Below, piece after piece: positions 35,455-43,346 of a stretch of 64,000 bases of DNA. A model generated the notes under the pieces. That model was not told where the DNA came from. It saw only the letters and a program-made list of their open reading frames with translations, and searched no databases. The translations under genes and the position numbers were made by a program. Every line of letters starts with the position of its first letter. Positions within the stretch are counted from its first letter, which is position 1. The stretch comes from Natrononativus amylolyticus (GTDB lineage Archaea; Halobacteriota; Halobacteria; Halobacteriales; Natrialbaceae): contig NZ_CP101459.1 of the NCBI RefSeq assembly GCF_024362525.1, positions 248,001 to 312,000 on the forward strand. The letters run 5' to 3'.

Positions 35455-36666
35455 CTACGCCAGGTACGACCGGATCCGCTCGACGACGTACTCGGCCTCC
35501 TCGTCGGTGAGACACATCGGGTTCACGGTGAACGCCGACTCGTGGAGGTAGTCGGGACCGACGAACACGCGCGGGTCCTCCGTTCGCAACTCGGCGACGA
35601 GCGTCTCGACGTCGATCCCCGCGATCTCCGGATCGAGCGTGACGTACACCTCCGGTGCGACTGCCGTCTTCTCCGCCTCCGTAACCGTAATCGAGAGGCC
35701 CTCTTCCTCGCGGAGCGCCGACGCCATCCCGTCCGTTCGCTCCGTCCACTCGCGTACGCGAGCGTCGTGGTCCTCATCGACGAACAGCTGCAGGGCACGG
35801 ATGAGCCCCGCGATCTCCTCCTTCCCGACCTTGAGCGGCCGGCCGACACCCTGGCGCGGGACGCCCGCGAACCGCTCGAGGTCGATCAGGTTCGCCGGCG
35901 GCTCCCAGACGTCCTCGGCGACGTGCATGTCGAGGTGTTGCATCGCCGCGGACTCGATGAGGTCCTCGCGGCCCGCTAAAATCCCCGAGGCCTGCGGGCC
36001 GCGGATCGCCTTCCCGCCGCTGAAGACGACGAGGTCGGCGCCCTCGTCGATAAAGCGCGAGAGGTTCCGTTTCGGCGGCAACTCGGCGGCCGCGTCGACG
36101 ATCACGGGCACGTCGTGTTCGTGTGCGACCGCACAGACGTCCTCGAGGTCGGGCTGGGAGTACGACTTCTGCATGTACGCCACCGCGGCGGTCTTCTCGG
36201 TGATCGCCGCCTCGATCTCCCACAGCTCGGTGTTCACGGAGCCGGTGCCGAGGTGGTTGTCGTTGTTGCCGACGTCGACGATTTTCGCCCCCGCGAGGCG
36301 GATCGCGTGGTCGTAGCCGTTGCGGTGCGAGCGGGGCATGATCACCTCGTTCGCGGCACCCTCGGCCAGCGGGAGCTCGTCCATCGTCTTCAGGTCGGTG
36401 TCGGCGATACAGGCGGCCGTCCCGAGGGTGAGACACGCCGCCGCGCCGCTGGCGACGTAACCCGCCTCCGCGCCCGTCACCTCAGAGATGAGGTCGCTCG
36501 CTCGAGCCTGGAGGTCCGAGATGCGGACGAACGACTCCGCCGCGCTCGCCATCGCCTCGACGGCCTCCGGCCGGATGAGGCTCCCCCCGATCCGCGTTTT
36601 GGTGCTCGCCGCGTTGATGACGGTCGGCACCTCGAGTTCGTCGTAGATCGATTGCTCGTCGGTCAT
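35455..36666 (-). CDS. SelA-like PLP enzyme (D-glucosaminate lyase/DgaE-like)
   Basis: A 403-residue fold-type I PLP enzyme of the SelA-related group. The start LEVPTVINAASTKTRIGGS, then AGYVASGAAACLTLGTAA, and the Schiff-base lysine Lys219 in FSGGKAIRGPQASGIL are diagnostic. Selenocysteine synthase itself is longer and bacterial. Short relatives act as D-glucosaminate-6-phosphate ammonia-lyase or other amino-acid lyases, so amino-sugar acid breakdown is a fair guess. A TATA-like box is at 36700-36709. It is divergent from the flavoenzyme-oxidoreductase-sulfatase operon. Confidence 0.87.
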   Translation of the reverse strand: MTDEQSIYDELEVPTVINAASTKTRIGGSLIRPEAVEAMASAAESFVRISDLQARASDLISEVTGAEAGYVASGAAACLTLGTAACIADTDLKTMDELPLAEGAANEVIMPRSHRNGYDHAIRLAGAKIVDVGNNDNHLGTGSVNTELWEIEAAITEKTAAVAYMQKSYSQPDLEDVCAVAHEHDVPVIVDAAAELPPKRNLSRFIDEGADLVVFSGGKAIRGPQASGILAGREDLIESAAMQHLDMHVAEDVWEPPANLIDLERFAGVPRQGVGRPLKVGKEEIAGLIRALQLFVDEDHDARVREWTERTDGMASALREEEGLSITVTEAEKTAVAPEVYVTLDPEIAGIDVETLVAELRTEDPRVFVGPDYLHESAFTVNPMCLTDEEAEYVVERIRSYLA

Positions 36667-36834
36667 GATGTGTGTCCACCCGACCCATCCGTCGGACGGG
36701 AAATAAGTGATTCGATGCTCGTGATCTCGAGGGGTCCAGCCGTTCCAGAGCGGGTCTCGGTGGGGCGCCGGGTACTCTGCGGTGTCGTCGAGCCGGTCGG
36801 ACGACTCCGAGCTCGCCGCTCGTCGCTCCCGTAC

Positions 36835-36844
36835 GCTTATTATC
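36835..36844 (+). promoter_or_regulatory. TATA-like box of the LLM-oxidoreductase-sulfatase operon
   Basis: GCTTATTATC is centred 28 bases before an ATG at 36868 that opens a 39-codon frame. The main gene starts 116 bases further on, so the operon mRNA has either a long leader or a leaderless upstream ORF. Confidence 0.55.
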
Positions 36845-36867
36845 CCCCGTTGCCATCCAACGGACGA

Positions 36868-36987
36868 ATGCGAGATCGTTCGATGTACACACGTGACGCG
36901 TCCGTACTGACACAGCTGTCGTTCGGCCGGCGAGGGACGGCGGCTCGAGGATCGAAAGCGGCCGAGACTAGGAGGCCAAACGCATGA
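36868..36987 (+). CDS. Possible 39-residue leaderless upstream ORF
   Basis: The ATG lies at the expected transcription start, and the TGA overlaps the ATG of the flavoenzyme gene (ATGA). The peptide is basic (many Arg and Lys), unlike normal haloarchaeal proteins, so its sequence may not matter. An AGGAGG ribosome-binding site at 36970-36975, inside this frame, sits eight bases before the flavoenzyme ATG. Translation of the small frame could control access to that site. It could also be chance. Confidence 0.35.
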   Translation: MRDRSMYTRDASVLTQLSFGRRGTAARGSKAAETRRPNA

Positions 36988-37964
36988 AGTTCGGCGTCTT
37001 CCAGAACCAGTACTACACGCCCGGCGACGACTTCGAGGTGACCGACCTCGTAGAGCAGGCCGAGTTGATGGAGGACCTGGGCTTCGACGGCGCAGCCCTG
37101 GGCGAGCGTCACGTCCACGAGGAAGGGGTGGTGGAGCCGCTCACCGCGCTGTCGGCGCTGGCGGCCAGGACCGAGACGCTCGAGCTGGCGACGATGGCGA
37201 TGCTGCCGGCGCTGTACAACCCGCTCCACCTCGCAGAGAAGGTGGCGATGATCGACCGCCTCTCCGGCGGCCGAATGCGCTTCGGCGCGGCGATCGGCTA
37301 CCGCGAACGCGAACTCGAGCCGTTCGGCGTCTCGCTCGACGACCGGGTGCCGAAGTTCATGGAGTCGCTGTCGCTGCTCAAGCGGCTGTGGGCCCAAGAC
37401 AGCGTCTCCCACGACGGCGAGGCGTGGTCGTTCGAGGACGTGTTCGTCAGCCCCCGACCGGCGGGGTCGATGCCGGTCTGGATCGGCGGCCACGCCGACA
37501 TCGCCATCAAGCGGGCGGCCTATCGCGGCGACGCCTGGATCGCCAGCGCCTCCTCGACCACCGACGACTTAGCGCACCAGATCGGCGTCTACGAGGACTC
37601 CCTCGAGGAGTTCGAGATGGATCGCGCGGACAACGACGTGGTCCTCATGCGCGACTGCTTCGTCGCCGACTCCCTCGAGGACGCCCGCGAGACGATCGAG
37701 CCCCACCTGCTCGAACTCTACCGGATGTACGCTCGGTGGGGCCAGACGTACATGGACGAACACGAGGTCGAAGTCGACTACGACGAACTCGAGGAGAAGT
37801 TCGTCCTCGGCTCCCCCGAGGACTGCCTCGAGAAGTTGCGGACGTACGAGGACCTCGGCGTCGACCAGGTCTACCTCCGGGTTCAGTTCCCCGGCCAGCC
37901 ACAGGACGTCACCCTCGAGTGTCTCGAGCGCATCGGCGACGAAATCATTCCGAAACTCGACTGA
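36984..37964 (+). CDS. LLM-class flavin-dependent oxidoreductase
   Basis: A 326-residue luciferase-like monooxygenase (TIM barrel, FMN or F420). Family features include MKFGVFQNQYY at the start, ELATMAMLPALYNPLHLAEKVAMIDRLSGGRMRFG, and PVWIGGHADIAIKRAAYRGDAWI. The ribosome-binding site AGGAGG eight bases upstream fits this start. It is the first main gene of a tight plus-strand operon with an oxidoreductase (gap four bases) and a sulfatase (gap three bases). A role in oxygen-dependent or F420-dependent removal of a group such as sulfonate is possible but unproven. Confidence 0.9.
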   Translation: MKFGVFQNQYYTPGDDFEVTDLVEQAELMEDLGFDGAALGERHVHEEGVVEPLTALSALAARTETLELATMAMLPALYNPLHLAEKVAMIDRLSGGRMRFGAAIGYRERELEPFGVSLDDRVPKFMESLSLLKRLWAQDSVSHDGEAWSFEDVFVSPRPAGSMPVWIGGHADIAIKRAAYRGDAWIASASSTTDDLAHQIGVYEDSLEEFEMDRADNDVVLMRDCFVADSLEDARETIEPHLLELYRMYARWGQTYMDEHEVEVDYDELEEKFVLGSPEDCLEKLRTYEDLGVDQVYLRVQFPGQPQDVTLECLERIGDEIIPKLD

Positions 37965-37968
37965 TCCC

Positions 37969-39045
37969 ATGAACGACCCCACGATCGGTTACATCGGACT
38001 GAACCACCACCACACGGAACCCTACCTCGGAACGCTCGCCGAGCTGCCGGCGGACGTGACCTGCGCCTGCGAGCCAGACGAGTCCTTCGACACCGACGCC
38101 GTCGACGGCCTCGGCGACGTCCCGCTGTACCGGGAGCCGGAGACCCTGCTCGAGGCGGAAGCGCCGGACGCGGTCTGGATAACGCTCTCGAACAGGGAGA
38201 CGCCCCGCGTCGTCGAGGCCGCCGTCGACCGCGGGATCGACGTCTACACCGAGAAGCCGGCGGCGAGGACCGCGGCGGATCTCGAGGCGCTCGTAGAGAC
38301 CGCCGAGGGATCGGACGCGACCGTCTGCGTCTCCTACACCTGGCGGGGCCACCCGGCCTCGGCGGAACTCAGGTCTCGCGCCGCGCAGGGCTTTTTCGGC
38401 GACCTCCGGGCGCTCGAGGCGCGGTTTCTCGCCTCACAGCTCGCGTACCGCGACGCCGACCACTACCTGTTCGACCGGGCGGCGAGCCGGGGCGGCATCG
38501 TCCAGTGGCTCGGCATCCACTGGATCGACCTCCTCCCGTGGATCCTCGACGACCCCATCGCCCGCGTGAACGCGAGCCTCGAGTTCGAGACGCCCGGCGT
38601 CGACGTCGAGGACGGCGCGGTCGTTCAGTTCGAACTCGCCTCGGGCACGATGGGGTCGCTGCAGTGTGGGTACTACCTCCGCGAGGGCCGCTACGACACC
38701 GCCCTGTCGATCACCGGGATGGACGGCCGCGCCACGTGGGACCCGATGGGCGACTACTTCGGCTTCGAGGACGAGACGACAGTCGAGTTCGAGTCGACCA
38801 GCGACGAGTACGCGAGCACGCCGCGGCGGTTCCTGACGTACGACTACGAGCCGGTTCCCGGCTACGGCGGCGGGTTCGGCTACGACTTCATGGCGCAGTT
38901 CCTCGAGGCCCGCGTCAACGACGACGTCGACGTGCCGGCTGACCTGCGGGACGCCCTGGAAGTCGTCCGGGTGCTCGACGCGATCTATGAGTCGGCCAAG
39001 GCAGAGGGGTGGGTGGCGGTCGAAAACGCGAAACTCGAGGGCTGA
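37969..39045 (+). CDS. Gfo/Idh/MocA-family oxidoreductase with His-rich N-terminus
   Basis: A 358-residue member of the family. The nucleotide loop is non-standard (IGYIGLNHHHTEPYLGTL), while the EKP signature at 95-97 and the WLGIHWIDLLPW catalytic region are kept. The histidine-rich loop replaces GxGxxG, as in two other copies in the window. It lies in the middle of the flavoenzyme-sulfatase operon, four bases after the flavoenzyme and three before the sulfatase. It probably oxidises a sugar product made available by those enzymes. Confidence 0.9.
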   Translation: MNDPTIGYIGLNHHHTEPYLGTLAELPADVTCACEPDESFDTDAVDGLGDVPLYREPETLLEAEAPDAVWITLSNRETPRVVEAAVDRGIDVYTEKPAARTAADLEALVETAEGSDATVCVSYTWRGHPASAELRSRAAQGFFGDLRALEARFLASQLAYRDADHYLFDRAASRGGIVQWLGIHWIDLLPWILDDPIARVNASLEFETPGVDVEDGAVVQFELASGTMGSLQCGYYLREGRYDTALSITGMDGRATWDPMGDYFGFEDETTVEFESTSDEYASTPRRFLTYDYEPVPGYGGGFGYDFMAQFLEARVNDDVDVPADLRDALEVVRVLDAIYESAKAEGWVAVENAKLEG

Positions 39046-39048
39046 ACC

Positions 39049-40602
39049 GTGAACGTTCTCCTGATAGACGTCGATTCGCTTCGTCCCGACCACCTCGGCT
39101 GTTACGGCTACGGCCGCGAGACGAGTCCGACGATCGACTCGATCGCACGGCAGGGCGTCCGCTTCGAGCGGTGTTACGCCTCCGACACCCCCTGTCTGCC
39201 GAGCCGAACGGCCCTCGCGACGTGTCGGTTCGGGATCGACACCGGCGTCGTCACCCACCACGGCGAGGGACAGCGCTACGACGAGCCGGGCGACGGCCAC
39301 GATCCCGGCTCCGCGGTCGTGCCCGCGTTCCGCCACCTCGCAGAGCACGGCGTCTACACCGCGTCGGTGAGCCAGTTCGCCCAGCGTCACCTCGCGTACC
39401 ACTTTAGCGCCAACTTCCAGGAGTCGATTACTCCCACCGCGACGGCGGGCGGGCCGGCGATCGAGGACTGTTCGGACGTGACGCCGATCGCCGAGTCGTG
39501 GATCGACCGCCACGCCGGAGACGGCGACTGGCTCCTCCACGTCAACTACTGGGACGTCCACCATCCCTACCTCGGGATCGAGGAGTTCCTCGAGCCCGTC
39601 CGCGAGTCGGGGCCGGCGCCGTCGTGGCCCGATCAGGAGGCGATCGACGACCAGCGAGGGATGACCGGCGTCCGCTGTGCGGACCTGTGGCCGAGCGCGA
39701 CGCAGTACCGCGGCGACTGGGAGGACTTTTACGACTACCCGATGCCGGAATCCGTCGAGGGACCCGAAGACGTCGCTCAGTTCGTCGACGGCTACGACGC
39801 GAGCATCCGTCGCGTCGACGGCGAGGTTTCGAAACTGCTCGAGTGCCTCGAGCGAAACGGCATCCGCGAGGAGACCGCCGTCGTCGTCACCGCAGATCAC
39901 GGGGAAGCCTTCGGCGAACACGGGATCTACGCCGAACACGCGTTCCCGCACCCGGCCTGCCAGCGCGTGCCGCTGATCGTCTCCTGGCCGGGCGTCACCG
40001 ACGACGCGGCGGGCGCGGCGATCGACGGCCAGGTGTACCAGTTCGATCTCGTCCCGACGGTGTGCGAACTGGCCGACGTGCCGATTCCGTCGGGGTGGGA
40101 CGCCGAGGCGTTCACGCCCGCCCTCGAGACCGGAGCCTTCGACGGCCGGGAGACGATCGTCTCCGGACACGGGATCTACACCTACGGCCGCGCCGTCTAC
40201 CGGGACAGGTGGCTGTACGTCCGGCTCGTCCACCCCGGCGTCTACTCCCTCCCGGGCCTCTACAACGACCCCGACCTGCCGAGCGACGGGCTCGAGCTGT
40301 TGCACGACCTCGAGTCGGATCCGAACCAGACGACCAATCTCGCCGCGGAGCGACCGGAGAAGGCGGCCGAACTCCGCGGCGCGCTCGACCGCTGGCTCGC
40401 CGACCGCCTCTCGGACGCGCGGAGGGGTCGGAATCGCGGCGAGGGTCGCGGCGTCGATCCGCTCGCGCGCACCGCCGCCAGGGGGCCGTACCTCTACGTC
40501 GATCCGGCGGAACTGCTGGCGCTCTACCGCGAGCACGGTCGGACGGCCGAGCAGATCGCGGCGCTCACCCGGTCGATGGAGCGATTCCCTCGAGCCCGCT
40601 AA
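39049..40602 (+). CDS. Formylglycine-dependent sulfatase
   Basis: A 517-residue S1 sulfatase starting at GTG 39049. The N-terminal metal motif is VLLIDVDSLRPDHLGCYGY, and the formylglycine cysteine is Cys49 in the perfect C-x-P-S-R motif (CLPSRTALATC). ADHGEAFGEHG provides later ligands. There is no signal peptide, so it acts inside the cell. The last gene of its operon, it is only distantly similar to the sulfatase at 27598-29070, suggesting a different sulfate position or substrate. Confidence 0.94.
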   Translation: MNVLLIDVDSLRPDHLGCYGYGRETSPTIDSIARQGVRFERCYASDTPCLPSRTALATCRFGIDTGVVTHHGEGQRYDEPGDGHDPGSAVVPAFRHLAEHGVYTASVSQFAQRHLAYHFSANFQESITPTATAGGPAIEDCSDVTPIAESWIDRHAGDGDWLLHVNYWDVHHPYLGIEEFLEPVRESGPAPSWPDQEAIDDQRGMTGVRCADLWPSATQYRGDWEDFYDYPMPESVEGPEDVAQFVDGYDASIRRVDGEVSKLLECLERNGIREETAVVVTADHGEAFGEHGIYAEHAFPHPACQRVPLIVSWPGVTDDAAGAAIDGQVYQFDLVPTVCELADVPIPSGWDAEAFTPALETGAFDGRETIVSGHGIYTYGRAVYRDRWLYVRLVHPGVYSLPGLYNDPDLPSDGLELLHDLESDPNQTTNLAAERPEKAAELRGALDRWLADRLSDARRGRNRGEGRGVDPLARTAARGPYLYVDPAELLALYREHGRTAEQIAALTRSMERFPRAR

Positions 40603-40656
40603 TCCGGCCGGCGATCTCGAGTACGATCGGCAGCCGGAGAAGAACCGAAACCTCGG

Positions 40657-41676
40657 TCAGACGCCGAGATACCGCTGGGCGTTCTCCACGTAGAACTTCT
40701 CGAGGACCGCCCGCGGCAGGTCGATCGCGTCGACGGTCCAGTCGCCCTGGATCGGCGTCGGGTGGGCGATCCCCTCCCGATCGGTTTCGAAGTACCGCCA
40801 GTGGGCGTCGTAGAACTCCTCGGCCTGCTCGTGGGTCGGGTCGAACCCCTGGGGTGCCCCCAACATGAGCGAGTCACGGACGCCGAGGTCGGTGCCGAAG
40901 AGGATCCGGTCCTGGAACTCGAGGAAGATTTCCCGGACGAACTCGGCCTCGTGGCGGCCGATCTCGCCGAGTCTAGCCGAGACGTCGACGATGTAGTTCG
41001 GATTCTCGCGCATGACGTCGGCGACGTAGCCGACCTCCTCTGCGGCACAGCCCCAGTGGACGCCGAGGAACGTCGTCTCGGGGTGGCGTTCGATGACGGT
41101 CTCGAGCTGGCGGATGAGCTGCCACCAGTCGTAGGGGTGCTCCTCGCGGTCGCCCCACCACCAGTCGGGGTTCTCCGAGAGTTCGGCCCAGCGCTCGTTT
41201 TCGGGCTCGAGCGGCTCGAAAAATGCCTTCGGGTCGGCGGTGTGAAAGGCGATCGGCACGTCGAGCTCGCTCGCCCTCCCGAACAGCGGGGCGAGTCGCT
41301 CGTCGTCGACGCGGACCGTGCTCCCGTCGGGATCCGTGTAGACGAGCCCCATCCGCTTGTGGATCTTGAAGCCGACGGCGCCGGCGGCGACGGCGTCGTC
41401 CATGCGGTCGAGTTCGCGCTCGAGCCAGCCGTCCTCGCCGAAGTCCTCGAACTCGAACCCGCCGAAAACGCCGAACCGACCGGGGTACTCCGCGGTCGCC
41501 TCGACGAACTCGTCGAACGCCTCGCCGGTGTAGGCAGAGATGTCGACCATCGCCTCGAGACCGTTGCGATCCATGAGTTCGATCGCCTCCTCGAGCCGTT
41601 CGGGGTCGATGTGCGTGTGCATATCGATCACCGGCTGGTCGCGTCGCCACGCCGCGTGAGGCGTTTCGGCGGTCAC
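40657..41676 (-). CDS. Amidohydrolase_2 family metal-dependent hydrolase
   Basis: A 339-residue TIM-barrel hydrolase. The metal motif is VIDMHTHID near the N-terminus, then FKIHKRMG, IAFHTADPKAF, GVHWGC and LFGTDLGV. The frame is open up to 41850, but a TATA-like box at 41785-41794 puts transcription start near 41762. GTG 41676 is the best start because it overlaps the stop of a short upstream ORF (GTGA). Relatives include lactonases, decarboxylases and 4-sulfomuconolactonase-like enzymes. The active site is complete. It is related to the first half of the protein at 50131. Confidence 0.87.
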   Translation of the reverse strand: MTAETPHAAWRRDQPVIDMHTHIDPERLEEAIELMDRNGLEAMVDISAYTGEAFDEFVEATAEYPGRFGVFGGFEFEDFGEDGWLERELDRMDDAVAAGAVGFKIHKRMGLVYTDPDGSTVRVDDERLAPLFGRASELDVPIAFHTADPKAFFEPLEPENERWAELSENPDWWWGDREEHPYDWWQLIRQLETVIERHPETTFLGVHWGCAAEEVGYVADVMRENPNYIVDVSARLGEIGRHEAEFVREIFLEFQDRILFGTDLGVRDSLMLGAPQGFDPTHEQAEEFYDAHWRYFETDREGIAHPTPIQGDWTVDAIDLPRAVLEKFYVENAQRYLGV

Positions 41677-41759
41677 GGCCGGTTCACCTCGGTTCGGACT
41701 CCGAGTGATGGCGACGGCGATGCCCCTCCGGTCGATAGTCTCTCCGCTCCCAGGGTCAT
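41673..41759 (-). CDS. Possible 28-residue leaderless upstream ORF
   Basis: ATG 41759 is about 31 bases from the TATA-like box, where a leaderless transcript would begin. The frame ends in a TGA that overlaps the GTG start of the amidohydrolase (GTGA). The peptide (starting MTLGAERL) has no recognised family. It repeats the arrangement before the flavoenzyme gene at 36984, so a coupling or leader-peptide role is possible. Chance is not excluded. Confidence 0.35.
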   Translation of the reverse strand: MTLGAERLSTGGASPSPSLGVRTEVNRP

Positions 41760-41784
41760 ATGACCGAATAACACTACTGCGGAA

Positions 41785-41794
41785 ACTTATACGT
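41785..41794 (-). promoter_or_regulatory. TATA-like box of the amidohydrolase unit
   Basis: ACGTATAAGT on the minus strand lies 26-35 bases before ATG 41759. It rules out the longer amidohydrolase start at 41850. Confidence 0.55.
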
Positions 41795-41846
41795 TCCTGT
41801 TGGTCACGCCTTACGACGAACGCACTGGCGGTAGAGTCGCGAGAGG

Positions 41847-42476
41847 TCACTCGAGCGACCGATCAGGGCAGTCTCGCGCTGTCTCTCGTGGCGTCTCATC
41901 GCTCGAAACCGACTCGCGGTCCATCTCGAGGAGCTGTGAGAGCGTCTTGAACCGCTCCGGTCCGTCGCCCCACGCCCGCCCGAGATTCTTCACTCGCTCC
42001 TCGTGTGTCTCTGAGACGTGGGCGGCGACGACCTCGCCCGCGAAGACGGTGTGATCGCCCGTCCGAAACGCCGGCCCCGGCCGGCACTCGAAACACGCGG
42101 CTGCGTCCTCGAGGATCGGCGTCGATCCGACCGCCGGTTCGGCGAGCGACAGTCCTGACGCCGCGACCTTGTCGACGTCGGCGCCGGAGTTCGATCCACA
42201 GAAGACGATGTCGTCCGTCTGCGCCTCGCTCGGGAACGCGATCACGTAGTCCGCGGCCGCCTCGAGTAAGCCGTGGGTGTACCGCTCGAGGCCCACGCTG
42301 ACGGCGATCATCAGCGGGTCGTTGGAGGTGAACATGCTCCACCCTGCCGGCATGACGTTCGGATCGCCGTCCTCGTCGGGCGCGACGATGAGGACGACCG
42401 ATTCTGGAAACTTCCGGGCGACGGCTTCGCTGAACGGAACGCGCTTCACGGAATCACCATTGTCTGACTCTAGCAC
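41847..42476 (-). CDS. Flavin reductase-like FMN-binding protein
   Basis: A 209-residue protein of the flavin-reductase-like (split-barrel FMN-binding) family, from GTG 42476. The FMN region reads PESVVLIVAPDEDGDPNVMPAGWSMFTSNDPLMIAVSV, followed by ADYVIAFPS and the FCGSNSGADVDK loop. It could supply reduced flavin to a monooxygenase such as the LLM enzyme, or act as a small flavin reductase alone. A TATA-like box at 42494-42505 supports a leaderless start. It is divergent from the FAH-family gene. Confidence 0.88.
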   Translation of the reverse strand: MLESDNGDSVKRVPFSEAVARKFPESVVLIVAPDEDGDPNVMPAGWSMFTSNDPLMIAVSVGLERYTHGLLEAAADYVIAFPSEAQTDDIVFCGSNSGADVDKVAASGLSLAEPAVGSTPILEDAAACFECRPGPAFRTGDHTVFAGEVVAAHVSETHEERVKNLGRAWGDGPERFKTLSQLLEMDRESVSSDETPRETARDCPDRSLE

Positions 42477-42570
42477 TCACCTTCGCGCGAATCGAAAATA
42501 GGCGTATCGGTCACTCACCTCGTGCCGGAGCGGCCGATTGATCGGCCACAGCCGTACCCCGACCGAAAGT

Positions 42571-42588
42571 GAGTTAACCCGGTGACTC
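42571..42588. promoter_or_regulatory. Inverted repeat over the FAH gene promoter
   Basis: GAGTTAACC and CGGTGACTC form an imperfect 18-base inverted repeat, about 16 bases before ATG 42604 and overlapping the likely TATA region. Its half-sites (TTAACC/GGTGA) resemble the other operator-like palindromes. It lies close to the IclR gene, which could act here. Confidence 0.45.
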
Positions 42589-42603
42589 CATCGTGTACCA
42601 CCT

Positions 42604-43338
42604 ATGCGAACGGTACGATTCGAAGACGAGACCGGCTACGCCCGGCGCGGCGAGTGGACCGACGACGGCATCGTCGCGAACGGTAACACGTACGATCCAG
42701 CTGAAGCGAACGTCTTGCCGCCCTCGGAACCGACGAAGATCGTCTGTCAGGCCGGCGGCTACATGGACCACCGCGAGGAGTCCGGCTTCGACGACCGCCC
42801 CGAGCGCCCCGAACTGTTTTTGAAGACGCCCAACTGCGTCGTCGCCCACGGCGACGCGATCGAGTTGCCGCCGGGCCGCGAGAGCGTCGAGTTCGAAGCC
42901 GAGTTCGGCATCGTCATTTCCGAGCAGTGTCGCGCAGTGTCGGAGGCCGACGCAATGGAGTACGTGGAAGGATTCACCTGCGTCAACGACATCTCGAACC
43001 GCGACGACCAGGAGCAAGAACGCAACTGGGTCCGCGGGAAGGCCTTCGACGCCTCCTGTCCGATCGGGCCCGTGGTGGCGACGCCCGACGAGGTGCCGGA
43101 CGATGCGGCGTTGACCCTGCGCCTCAACGGCGAGACGAAACAGGAGACCACTCGCGAGCACATGATCTTCTCGGTACCGGAGCTGGTGGCGGACGTCAGC
43201 GAACTCATCACGCTCGAGCCCGGGGACGTGATCGCCACCGGCACGCCGTTCGGCCCGGACGAACTCGCCCCCGGCGACACCGTCGAAGTCGAGTTCGACG
43301 GCGTCGGCACCCTCGAGAACCACGTGATCGCGCGATAA
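42604..43338 (+). CDS. Fumarylacetoacetate hydrolase family protein
   Basis: A 244-residue FAH-fold enzyme. The metal-binding and catalytic core runs from VVAHGDAIELPPG through EFGIVISEQ, GFTCVNDISNRD, RGKAFDASCPIGP and GDVIATGTPFGPDELAPGDTVEVE. Such enzymes are acylpyruvate hydrolases, ketodeoxy-sugar-acid dehydratases or decarboxylases. In sugar-acid catabolism they often work on 2-keto-3-deoxy acids. The context with an IclR regulator, convergent and nine bases apart, suits that. Length is typical for the short class. Confidence 0.9.
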   Translation: MRTVRFEDETGYARRGEWTDDGIVANGNTYDPAEANVLPPSEPTKIVCQAGGYMDHREESGFDDRPERPELFLKTPNCVVAHGDAIELPPGRESVEFEAEFGIVISEQCRAVSEADAMEYVEGFTCVNDISNRDDQEQERNWVRGKAFDASCPIGPVVATPDEVPDDAALTLRLNGETKQETTREHMIFSVPELVADVSELITLEPGDVIATGTPFGPDELAPGDTVEVEFDGVGTLENHVIAR

Positions 43339-43346
43339 GCGACGGA

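Noticed and set aside
35455-36666. Selenocysteine synthase (SelA)
   Set aside because: Archaea make selenocysteine by another route and the protein is a short SelA-like form. A lyase role fits better.
38434-40536. A 700-codon open frame on the minus strand
   Set aside because: It lies antisense to an oxidoreductase and a sulfatase that both have full motifs. Long antisense frames are common in GC-rich DNA, and its composition (Arg/Val/Asp repeats, no motif) is typical of such shadows.
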